A stretch of DNA of 12,758 nucleotides from Paracoccaceae bacterium (lineage in GTDB: Bacteria; Pseudomonadota; Alphaproteobacteria; Rhodobacterales; Rhodobacteraceae), in the NCBI GenBank assembly GCA_029881635.1, contig JAOUMG010000014.1, positions 1 to 12,758 of the forward strand, given 5' to 3'. The position numbers and the translations under genes were made by a program. This document shows positions 7,161 through 12,758 of this stretch, one piece after another (positions within the stretch are counted from its first letter, which is position 1; each line of letters starts with the position of its first letter). The notes below the pieces were generated by a model. That model made no database searches and was not told where the DNA came from. It saw only the letters and a program-made list of their open reading frames with translations.

Positions 7161-8480
7161 CTATTGCCGGATGAAATGCAGGCGATCAAATTTTCGGCGG
7201 AGTGCTGCGACACGGGGGGCGATATCCTCGGGCGCGTTCGACCGTAATGCCTCGGCCACCAGTGCCGCTATGGCGGGAATGTCGGTGACGGTCACACCCC
7301 AGCGAACCAGTTCCGGCGTGCCGATCCGCAGACCGTTCATGTCACCCGCCACCTCGGCGACGGGCAGGCCGATGCCGCAGGCCAGGAAACCTGCCTTGCG
7401 CAGCTTTTTGGACGCTGCCTGACCGCCGCCAAAGCTTGCCGCCTCGACCGCGAACTGGTGCGATCTGGAATAGCCCTTTGCGCTGGCGAACACCGGCAGG
7501 CCGTGACCGGACAAAGCGTCGGCAAAGGCGCGTGATGTGGCGATCATGGCGTTTGCATAGGCGTTGCCGTGGTCGCGCCAGTCAAGCAATGACAGTGCCA
7601 GCGCCGCCGATTTGGCCGCATCGAAATTCGCCGTCATGCCGGGAAAGGCGATGTGGTCAAGGCGCTCGGCAATGGCCGCGTCATTGGTTACGATCAGACC
7701 GCCCGCAGGACCACCAAGGCTTTTGTAGGTGGACATCGTCATCAGATGCGCGCCTTCAGCCAGCGGGTTTTTCCACGCGCGGCCTGCGATGATGCCGCAT
7801 TGATGGGCGGCGTCGAACAGCAGCTTTGCCCCAACCTCATCGGCAATGGCCCGCACTTCGCGCACGGGGTGTTCAAAAAGGTTCAGACTGCCGCCGATGG
7901 TGATCAGCTTTGGCTGGACTTTCCGGGCAAGGTCGCGCAGCGCCGCAAGATCAACGCTATAGCCATCAGCATCGACAGGGGCCGAACGCGTAACCAGACC
8001 GTAAAGCCCCGCGCAGCCTGCCTTGTGATGGGTTACATGCCCGCCGATCGTGCCCGGTGGGGCGATGATTGCGTCGCCCGGTTGCGTCAGCGCCATGAAG
8101 CCGTAAAGATTGGCCAGCGCGCCGGAACCGACACGGATTTCAGCGTATTGAGCATCGAAGATCTCGGCGGCGAGTTCGGCGGCAATGACTTCTATTTCCT
8201 CAATCGCCTCCAGCCCCATTTCATACTTGTCACCGGGGTAGCCGAGCGATGGGCGGCTGCCAAGTCCGCGCGCCAATGCAGCCTCTGCGGCAGGGTTCAT
8301 CACATTGGTCGCCGGATTGAGGTTGAAGCATTCTTTCTCGTGAATTTCGGAATTTTTGGAGATCAGTTGCTCAATGCGCTCAGACACCTGACCGGATGGG
8401 GCGGATGTTGTGTTGGCGTAACGCTGTATCAAAGCTTCGCAATCAGCGGGCACCCAAGGGCGAGGGGAAAGATGAGGCAT
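7161..8480 (-). CDS. SHMT-like fold-type I PLP enzyme (aldolase or hydroxymethyltransferase-like)
   Basis: A 439-residue cytoplasmic PLP enzyme related to serine hydroxymethyltransferase. ATG 8480 has AAGGAG 8 bases upstream; the frame stays open far beyond it, but that part is antisense to the LysR gene. Conserved with GlyA are the PLP-stacking His148 (GGHVTHH), Asp223 and His226 (FDAAHQCG), Lys253 as the Schiff-base lysine (MSTYKSLGGPAGG), and Arg385 for substrate carboxylate (NGLRIGTPE). The segment equal to ASEN of GlyA, which holds the catalytic Glu57 used with tetrahydrofolate, reads PATN here (Thr58), and YYGG reads YEMG (86-89). A folate-independent aldolase or another amino-acid lyase is therefore as likely as a hydroxymethyltransferase; alpha-methylserine-type enzymes are another option. 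Divergent transcription from a LysR gene suggests control by it. Confidence 0.9.
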   Translation of the reverse strand: MPHLSPRPWVPADCEALIQRYANTTSAPSGQVSERIEQLISKNSEIHEKECFNLNPATNVMNPAAEAALARGLGSRPSLGYPGDKYEMGLEAIEEIEVIAAELAAEIFDAQYAEIRVGSGALANLYGFMALTQPGDAIIAPPGTIGGHVTHHKAGCAGLYGLVTRSAPVDADGYSVDLAALRDLARKVQPKLITIGGSLNLFEHPVREVRAIADEVGAKLLFDAAHQCGIIAGRAWKNPLAEGAHLMTMSTYKSLGGPAGGLIVTNDAAIAERLDHIAFPGMTANFDAAKSAALALSLLDWRDHGNAYANAMIATSRAFADALSGHGLPVFASAKGYSRSHQFAVEAASFGGGQAASKKLRKAGFLACGIGLPVAEVAGDMNGLRIGTPELVRWGVTVTDIPAIAALVAEALRSNAPEDIAPRVAALRRKFDRLHFIRQ

Positions 8481-8621
8481 GAGGTTTCTCCTTAACTCTG
8501 CGGGCAGATCATCAGAATGGAACGGGTAGCACAAATCAGATTTGCAAAAATTTAGGCGTAGAAAAATTGAGCCTAAGGTGATACGGAAACCCATGCTGCG
8601 CAGCCCGAGCGAGGCCGACAT
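8481..8621. promoter_or_regulatory. Divergent promoter region with two inverted repeats
   Basis: This 141-base gap separates the SHMT-like gene (-) from the LysR gene (+) and must hold both promoters. Two inverted repeats lie in its AT-rich centre: the perfect 13-base palindrome CAAATCAGATTTG (8532-8544), and TTAGGC (8552-8557) with GCCTAA (8571-8576), separated by 13 bases. LysR regulators usually bind dyads in exactly this arrangement, between their own gene and a divergent target, often as a recognition site plus a second activation site. Binding is inferred; no -35/-10 pair could be assigned with confidence. Confidence 0.55.
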
Positions 8622-9494
8622 ATGCCCGTTGCCCCACCGCGACCCAAAGCCATGCCGTTGAATGCCTTGCGCGCATTCGAAGCCGCCGCACGTCTTGGCG
8701 GCTTTGCCGCCGCCGGAGATGAACTGGGTGTCAGCCCCGGGGCGGTTACGGCACATGTCAAAACCCTGGAAGACTCGCTGGGTGCGCCCCTGTTTGAACG
8801 ACATGCGCGGGGCGTCAGGCTGACGGCACTGGGGCGCCGGGCCTTGCCGGAGTTTACGGTGGCTTTCGATCACCTTGGTCTGGCGGTACAGACGCTGCGG
8901 GCCGAGGCCGCCCCACGCGTCGTGCATATCGCCACTTTGCCTGCCATAGCGCAGTTATGGCTGTCGCCACGCTTGCCCGCCATCAGGGCCGCTGCCCCCG
9001 AAATCACCATATCGATTACCGCGATGGAACAGCCTCCTGATCTGAAACGCGCCCCCTTCGATCTGAATCTTTTTTTTGAGGCCAGAGGGCGGGGGCGTGT
9101 CATTGCGGAGGATGAGATCTTTCCGGTCTGTGCGCCAGCGATAGCAGCCCGTCTGCAAGAGCCTGCGGATTTGCTTGATGTGGCTTGCCTGACGGATTCG
9201 GCCTGGTCCGATGACTGGCAGCGTTGGGCTGGTGTGGCGATGCCAGACCGGGAATTTACGCCGCGCGGCCCGGTTTTTTCGCTTTATGCGCTGGCGGTTC
9301 AGGAGGCCGTCAATGGGGCGGGGGTGCTGATTGGCCATCACCCTCTCGTGGCCGCCGAACTTGCCAATGGCGCTTTGGTTGCGCCTTTTGCCCAGAAAGT
9401 GTCGCTGGAACAGCCGCTGGTGCTTTGGTCGGCTCGGGCGTTTCGTCCTGGCAGTGCCGCCGCGCGTGTCATGGAATGGCTTTGTTCGCCCTGA
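8622..9494 (+). CDS. LysR-family transcriptional regulator, GcvA-like
   Basis: A 290-residue DNA-binding regulator. Residues 12-71 form the N-terminal winged helix-turn-helix (PLNALRAFEAAARLGGFAAA, then a recognition helix with SPGAVTAHVKTLE and PLFERHARGVRLTALGR), the pattern of the GcvA/AmpR branch. The rest is a periplasmic-binding-protein-like effector domain. ATG 8622 is chosen because GAGG lies about 7 bases upstream; an internal ATG at 8652 just before the helix-turn-helix is the alternative. Its position divergent to the SHMT-like enzyme makes that gene the most likely target, with the enzyme's substrate or product as a plausible effector. No same-strand gene follows closely. Confidence 0.93.
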   Translation: MPVAPPRPKAMPLNALRAFEAAARLGGFAAAGDELGVSPGAVTAHVKTLEDSLGAPLFERHARGVRLTALGRRALPEFTVAFDHLGLAVQTLRAEAAPRVVHIATLPAIAQLWLSPRLPAIRAAAPEITISITAMEQPPDLKRAPFDLNLFFEARGRGRVIAEDEIFPVCAPAIAARLQEPADLLDVACLTDSAWSDDWQRWAGVAMPDREFTPRGPVFSLYALAVQEAVNGAGVLIGHHPLVAAELANGALVAPFAQKVSLEQPLVLWSARAFRPGSAAARVMEWLCSP

Positions 9495-9668
9495 AATGAC
9501 GGAATTCAGATGTGAACCAGGTATTCGACGCCGGGCCGCAAAGCTGACAACGAGGCATAGCGCCGTGAAAGCACCCCAAAAAGACGCCAACGGCGGCCTA
9601 TTGTTGCCCTCTGAGCGCCAAAATCCCGTTGCACCGTAGTATTAGGGTAAATTGCGGGGAAACTGGTG

Positions 9669-9866
9669 ATGAATACACAACAGCACAAGTCAGTCCTGAC
9701 ATATGTCAGCGAACCTTATGCGCTTCATTGCTTTGGCTTTTCCGAAGCGGACTATCCCGAACTGGCGTCACGCCATCCGAAGGGCCAGCTTTTGGGAGCT
9801 ATCGATCTGGCAAAGCAACCGGGGCTTCTCTATCGGCTACGGGCTATTCTGACGGACGAGGAATAA
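9669..9866 (+). CDS. Small hypothetical protein
   Basis: A 65-residue protein starting MNTQQHKSVLTYVSEPYALH, with no recognised family. A GGGGA motif ends 8 bases before ATG 9669; a GTG codon directly before it is an alternative start. There is no signal peptide or membrane segment. The sequence is mixed hydrophobic and charged, consistent with a small soluble protein. It stands alone, 174 bases after the LysR gene and convergent to deoD. An inverted repeat begins directly after its stop. It may be a real small gene or a fragment of a longer one. Confidence 0.45.
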   Translation: MNTQQHKSVLTYVSEPYALHCFGFSEADYPELASRHPKGQLLGAIDLAKQPGLLYRLRAILTDEE

Positions 9867-9899
9867 CGCCTTCGTGTCATTGGGCGACCTTTGAAGGCG
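9867..9899 (+). terminator. Possible hairpin terminator after the small ORF
   Basis: CGCCTTC (9867-9873) pairs perfectly with GAAGGCG (9893-9899) around a 19-base loop, starting at the first base after the TAA stop of the small ORF. No T-run follows, so it is a candidate only. The position directly after a stop slightly supports the small ORF being a real gene. Confidence 0.3.
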
Positions 9900-9964
9900 C
9901 CGAGAGGCAGAAGGGCGCGCAACATTTCTTTGCCAAGAAAGCCTAGGGCCGCGCTCGGCGAAAT

Positions 9965-10669
9965 TCAGTCAAAGGCAGCGTGCAACGCGATCTCGACCAT
10001 ATCACCAAAGCTGCGTTCGCGGTCTTCGGAGGGGAGCGCTTCGTGGGTAAGCAGATGATCTGATATGGTCAGAACCGCCAGAGCCCGGACGCCGTGCCGC
10101 GCGGCGACAGTATAAAGCTCTGCCGCTTCCATCTCGACCGCCAGCACACCGTGACGCTGCATCGCCTCATTCAGGTCGGGGCGTTCGTCATAAAACACAT
10201 CCGATGAATAGATGCCCCCCACATGGGCCGGTGTCGCTTTGGCGCGGGCAGTGGCCACGGCCTTTTCCAGCAGGCCATAGTCGGCGCAAGGCGCAAAGCT
10301 GACTTCGCGGAAAAACCCCCGGGAGGGTGTTGACAACGTCGTTGCCGTCATCGCGATCACAACATCGCGGATTTTGATATGTTTTTGCATGGCGCCCGCC
10401 GAACCGATCCGGATCAGCGTCTTTGCGCCATAATCCCGGATCAGTTCATTCGCATAGATCGAGAGGGATGGCATCCCCATGCCAGATCCTTGAATGGTGA
10501 CCCTGTGGCCCTTCCATGACCCGGTAAAACCCAGCATGCCGCGCACCTGATTGACGCAAACCGCGTCATCGAGAAAAGTTTCAGCAGCCCATTTCGCCCG
10601 GTAAGGATCACCGGGCATCAGGACGGTTTCGGCAATATCGCCGGGATTGGCGCCGATATGGGTGGACAT
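9965..10669 (-). CDS. deoD: Purine-nucleoside phosphorylase DeoD
   Basis: A 234-residue cytosolic, hexameric-type PNP that cleaves purine (deoxy)nucleosides with phosphate to free base and (deoxy)ribose 1-phosphate. The length and start match bacterial DeoD exactly: [20 protein letters not shown], with His5, Gly20, Arg24, Arg43 and Arg87 in the phosphate and ribose site (RIGSAGA). VEMEAAELY supplies Glu179 and Glu181, and SDH supplies the catalytic base-protonating Asp204. ATG 10669 is preferred over the longer open frame because GAGGGAG lies upstream and the longer form would overlap the ureohydrolase. It is the last gene of a leftward operon, 17 bases after the ureohydrolase stop. Pairing with these neighbours, rather than with other deo genes, is unusual and may point to salvage of a pathway-specific nucleoside. 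Confidence 0.96.
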   Translation of the reverse strand: MSTHIGANPGDIAETVLMPGDPYRAKWAAETFLDDAVCVNQVRGMLGFTGSWKGHRVTIQGSGMGMPSLSIYANELIRDYGAKTLIRIGSAGAMQKHIKIRDVVIAMTATTLSTPSRGFFREVSFAPCADYGLLEKAVATARAKATPAHVGGIYSSDVFYDERPDLNEAMQRHGVLAVEMEAAELYTVAARHGVRALAVLTISDHLLTHEALPSEDRERSFGDMVEIALHAAFD

Positions 10670-10686
10670 AGAGCTGGCTCCCTCGT

Positions 10687-11676
10687 TCAGCCGGGCGAAT
10701 TTTCTTTGTTGTTTTCGGCGATCATGGAAATCATTTCGAACATTACCGCAGCCGCAACCATGGCCGTTATCTGGTTGGGGCTGTCTTTTGTCGGCATGAG
10801 ACAAACCACATCGCCACCAATGATGTTGAGCCCCCGAACCGCATGCAGCAGTGCCATGGCTTCGTCGACCGAAAACCCGCCCACGCCCGGTTCCAGGTTC
10901 GACACGGCCGGGGCCACGGTCGGATCAAGGCAATCGAGATCAAAGGTGATGTAGACGGGTCGGCCAGCCAGAACCTCGCCGATCTGGGCAATGACGTCGG
11001 CTGCGCCACGCTTGCGATATTCCTTCATCGTGACGATGTTATAGCCGTAATCATAGGAAGGTTGCAGCCAGTCGAGCGTGCGGGGGTGGCCCCGCAACCC
11101 GATCTGCATCGAATGGCGCGGGTCCACCTGACCCTGATCGGCCAGATAGGCCCCCCAATGGGCGGCGGATTTCTTGGCGCCAAGGAAATGATCGACCTTG
11201 GTGAAGACATCCGTATGCGCATCAAGGTGCAGCATGCATACGGGCTCACCTCCCGCCAGCTTGCCGGTGCCCAGTGCCTGCAATATCCCGCCGGTAATGG
11301 AATGATCGCCGCCAATGGATACCGGCCGAACCCCGGCGGCATCGACGTGGCGATAAAAACCGGTGATCTGTTCGATGCAATGTTCGTTGTCATTGGCGCG
11401 CGGGAAGGGCACGTCGCCCAGATCGGCAACCTTTGCGGCGGCCCAAGGGTCAAACCCGAATTCGCCATGTACCCGCCGTTGCAGGCAAGAAATGTTGCGC
11501 ACGGCCCGTGGCCCCAGATGCTGGTCGCGTTCCGTCGTGCCGTTGCCGGTGGAATGTGGCACGCCGATCAGGCCGATGTCTTGCCCGCCGACCTTTTCGT
11601 TGGGACAACGGAACAACGTGGGGATACCCCACCAGTAAAGGTTGTTCATCATGCTGGCGTCATGGGGATTCGTCAT
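10687..11676 (-). CDS. Ureohydrolase-superfamily enzyme (agmatinase/guanidinobutyrase-like)
   Basis: A 329-residue binuclear-metal hydrolase of the arginase/agmatinase superfamily, which typically splits guanidino compounds into urea and an amine. All metal ligands are visible: His125 in GGDHS, Asp152, His154 and Asp156 in LDAHTD, and Asp246 and Asp248 in [23 protein letters not shown] (residues 46-60) matches the family substrate-loop motif. The C-terminal segment that in arginase and agmatinase reads GxDxxEVxP reads GGDVVCLMP here, so the Glu that contacts the guanidinium group (Glu277 in rat arginase) is Cys292. Annotating it simply as agmatinase is therefore unsafe; a guanidino acid or a different C-N substrate is possible. 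Its ATG overlaps the stop of the upstream ferritin-like gene by four bases (ATGA), so the two are coupled, and deoD follows. Confidence 0.9.
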   Translation of the reverse strand: MTNPHDASMMNNLYWWGIPTLFRCPNEKVGGQDIGLIGVPHSTGNGTTERDQHLGPRAVRNISCLQRRVHGEFGFDPWAAAKVADLGDVPFPRANDNEHCIEQITGFYRHVDAAGVRPVSIGGDHSITGGILQALGTGKLAGGEPVCMLHLDAHTDVFTKVDHFLGAKKSAAHWGAYLADQGQVDPRHSMQIGLRGHPRTLDWLQPSYDYGYNIVTMKEYRKRGAADVIAQIGEVLAGRPVYITFDLDCLDPTVAPAVSNLEPGVGGFSVDEAMALLHAVRGLNIIGGDVVCLMPTKDSPNQITAMVAAAVMFEMISMIAENNKENSPG

Positions 11677-12191
11677 CGGGCGTCTTTTCCCTTCGCGTCG
11701 TTCAGAAACAGGGCGGCATTCGCGATATAGCGGTTCAGCGGTGCGATGCTCCTGTCATCACCGTCAAGTTCCAGACGGGCAAAGTCAATGATGGCCACTT
11801 CGTGGTCGACGAGGAATTGCAGCAGTATCTTTTCGTTCTCTGGCGCCTGATGATGCAGGTCGGCGAATTCTTCGACATAGACGGGGTATTCATCCCGCAT
11901 CTGCTGGACGATTTCAGCCCATTTAACATGGCGGATGGCCTGCGCTTCGGCGGTGCCTTCGGCCGCCAATGCGTCTTTGTCCGCAATCCGAAGGTCATGG
12001 AGCGCCACAAGAGGCGCAAGAATGCTGACCGTGATGCGTTCCATTTCAGCCATCAGAAGCAGCGCTTCTCTGGCGCGACCCAGATGAAAGGCGGCGAGGT
12101 TGGCAAAATATGCCTGGCCCGAGATTTCTTCTTCATAGGCTATGGTCAACGCAGCGCGGTAGCTTGGAAAGCGTCGGGTTGTGACGGTCAT
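11673..12191 (-). CDS. Ferritin-like helical protein of unknown function
   Basis: A 172-residue soluble protein predicted to be almost all helical. Four helices can be drawn: about residues 10-36 (with Glu20-22), 38-66 (Glu49, Glu51), 85-114 (Glu107, Glu108, His113, His114) and 118-142 (FLVDHEVAIIDFARLEL with His130 and Glu131). This layout and the DHExAxxxF pattern resemble ferritin-like or rubrerythrin-type folds, but a full set of two ExxH di-iron motifs is not evident, so metal binding is uncertain. ATG 12191 has CAGGA about 9 bases upstream. The N-terminal 40 residues are closely similar to those of the next gene upstream, evidence of an old duplication. The ATGA overlap with the ureohydrolase suggests that the two proteins act together. 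Confidence 0.75.
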   Translation of the reverse strand: MTVTTRRFPSYRAALTIAYEEEISGQAYFANLAAFHLGRAREALLLMAEMERITVSILAPLVALHDLRIADKDALAAEGTAEAQAIRHVKWAEIVQQMRDEYPVYVEEFADLHHQAPENEKILLQFLVDHEVAIIDFARLELDGDDRSIAPLNRYIANAALFLNDAKGKDAR

Positions 12192-12213
12192 GCACGTTTT
12201 CCTGCGTGATTGG

Positions 12214-12231
12214 GAAATTGCCGAAATTGCC
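12214..12231. repeat. Tandem 9-base repeat GAAATTGCC x2
   Basis: GAAATTGCC occurs at 12214-12222 and again at 12223-12231 without spacer, in the 68-base gap between the ferritin-like and B12-domain genes. The second copy also forms one arm of the adjacent hairpin. It may be a slippage product. Confidence 0.6.
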
Positions 12232-12254
12232 GCTTGTGGCGTCTAAACGGCAAT
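12226..12254 (-). other. Intercistronic hairpin
   Basis: ATTGCCG (12226-12232) and CGGCAAT (12248-12254) are perfect inverted repeats with a 15-base loop, starting 5 bases after the stop of the B12-domain gene on the - strand. Only TTT follows on the transcript side, so it is more likely an mRNA-stability or partial-termination element that tunes expression of the downstream genes. Confidence 0.35.
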
Positions 12255-12259
12255 ATCTG

Positions 12260-12706
12260 TTATTCCGCCGCTTGGGAACGTGCATCCACCAAACCGACTA
12301 TGTCCAGCATGATCCGGTTCAGTTCAAAATCCTTGGGTGTATAAATCTGTTCCACACCCAGCGCGCGAAGTTTTTCGGCGTCTTCCTCGGGAATGATGCC
12401 TCCGACCACGACAGGCACATCCGAAAGCCCTGCCATGCGCATCCGGTCCATCACTTCGGCAATCAACGGCAGGTGGGAGCCGGACAAGACCGACATGCCG
12501 ACGACATGCACCTCTTGTTCCGCCGCTGCGGCGACAATCTCGGCCGGGGTCAGGCGGATGCCCGCATAGGTGATGTCCATGCCACAGTCGCGGGCGCGGC
12601 CGTCATGCTGTTCGGCAAGGGCGGCGAAATAGGCCTCGCCCGAAACCTCTTCCTCATAGGCGGTCAGGAGCGCCGATCCGATATCGGCGAAGGTGCGGGC
12701 GTTCAT
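12260..12706 (-). CDS. Chimeric protein: ferritin-like N-terminal stub fused to a truncated B12-binding domain
   Basis: A 148-residue protein. Residues 1-39 match the N-terminus of the downstream ferritin-like gene (20 identical of 32 aligned positions, including AYEEE and GRAR). From about residue 37 on it is the C-terminal B12-binding domain of the methylmalonyl/ethylmalonyl-CoA mutase type: RARDCGMDITYAGIRLTP, then VHVVGMSVLSGSH (67-78), VVVGGIIPEEDA (99-110) and YTPKDFELN. The first strand and the DxHxxG loop, whose His is the lower ligand of cobalamin, are absent, because the stub takes their place. Cobalamin binding in the normal way therefore looks impossible. ATG 12706 is supported by AAGAGGA upstream and by an ATGA overlap with a possible preceding gene. 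It may be a remnant of a deletion between two genes, or a repurposed protein. Confidence 0.75.
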   Translation of the reverse strand: MNARTFADIGSALLTAYEEEVSGEAYFAALAEQHDGRARDCGMDITYAGIRLTPAEIVAAAAEQEVHVVGMSVLSGSHLPLIAEVMDRMRMAGLSDVPVVVGGIIPEEDAEKLRALGVEQIYTPKDFELNRIMLDIVGLVDARSQAAE

Positions 12707-12756
12707 GCGGTGCGGTCCTCTTTGCGGTAGTCCGCGCCCACTCTGCCGCAGCGACC
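12703..12756 (-). CDS. Possible C-terminal tail of the upstream operon gene (partial)
   Basis: On the - strand a frame open from the window edge ends GRVGADYRKEDRTA and stops with TGA at 12705-12703, overlapping the ATG of the B12-domain gene as ATGA. Coupled overlaps are used elsewhere in this operon, so this is a plausible end of an upstream gene. Only 17 codons are visible, so no family can be assigned. Confidence 0.35.
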   Translation of the reverse strand, partial: GRCGRVGADYRKEDRTA

Positions 12757-12758
12757 TT

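Noticed and set aside
7653..8495. Long open frame (280 codons) on the + strand
   Set aside because: It is antisense to the SHMT-like enzyme, and its translation is a shadow of well-conserved PLP-enzyme motifs.
8481..8621. Glycine riboswitch in front of the SHMT-like gene
   Set aside because: The gap is short and AT-rich, with dyads typical of protein operators; there are no tandem aptamer-like GC stems.
8481..8927. 149-codon N-terminal extension of the SHMT-like gene
   Set aside because: It crosses the divergent promoter and runs antisense into the LysR helix-turn-helix; ATG 8480 has a strong ribosome-binding site and matches the family start.
10670..10804. 45-codon N-terminal extension of DeoD
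   Set aside because: It would overlap the ureohydrolase 3' end; [14 protein letters not shown] is the normal DeoD N-terminus.
10843..11730. Long open frame (295 codons) on the + strand
   Set aside because: It is fully antisense to the ureohydrolase, whose metal motifs are beyond doubt; the + translation has no family features. High-GC codon bias makes such shadow frames common.
12206..12730. Open frame of 174 codons on the + strand
   Set aside because: It is antisense to the B12-domain protein, whose translation matches a known domain; the + product looks like a shadow.

Overview
The window reads as chromosomal DNA of a high-GC alphaproteobacterium, most likely Rhodobacterales (Roseobacter/Paracoccus-like). 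The grounds are the close fit of the SdhA and SdhB sequences to that group, the small uncharacterised genes inside the sdh cluster, and the GC-rich codon use of all but one gene. No tRNA, rRNA, CRISPR array, complete insertion sequence or phage gene was recognised.

Left part (1-2872, + strand): the distal end of a succinate dehydrogenase operon. It holds the C-terminal half of SdhA, three small putative lipoprotein or secreted-protein genes, and a complete SdhB with all eleven iron-sulfur cysteines. A small exported protein (2893-3351, -) converges on sdhB, and an APC-family amino-acid permease (3504-4775, +) follows.

Middle part (4776-6279): an AT-richer, gene-poor stretch. It holds one secreted protein of unknown family (5050-5706, -) whose base composition is unlike its neighbours, followed by about 570 bases of non-coding or decayed sequence with possible gene fragments.

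Right part (6280-12758): a metabolic region with a nitrogen or amine flavour. A DUF1989 (urea-carboxylase-associated / carboxyguanidine-deiminase-like) protein (+) converges on an SHMT-like PLP enzyme (-). That enzyme is transcribed divergently from a GcvA-type LysR regulator (+), and the shared 141-base promoter region carries two inverted repeats. After a small orphan ORF comes a leftward operon. In transcription order it contains the tail of a possible upstream gene, a B12-binding-domain protein with a foreign N-terminus, a ferritin-like helical protein, a ureohydrolase (agmatinase/arginase superfamily), and purine-nucleoside phosphorylase DeoD.

Most notable observations: (1) the B12-domain protein appears to be an in-frame chimera. 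Its first ~40 residues are a paralogue of the N-terminus of the next gene, and they replace the part of the B12 fold that should carry the DxHxxG cobalamin-ligand motif. (2) The SHMT-like enzyme keeps the PLP and carboxylate-binding residues but lacks the catalytic Glu of true SHMT. (3) The ureohydrolase keeps all metal ligands but has Cys where characterised members have a guanidinium-binding Glu. Together the last two suggest substrates other than the textbook ones; the actual pathway cannot be named from sequence alone.
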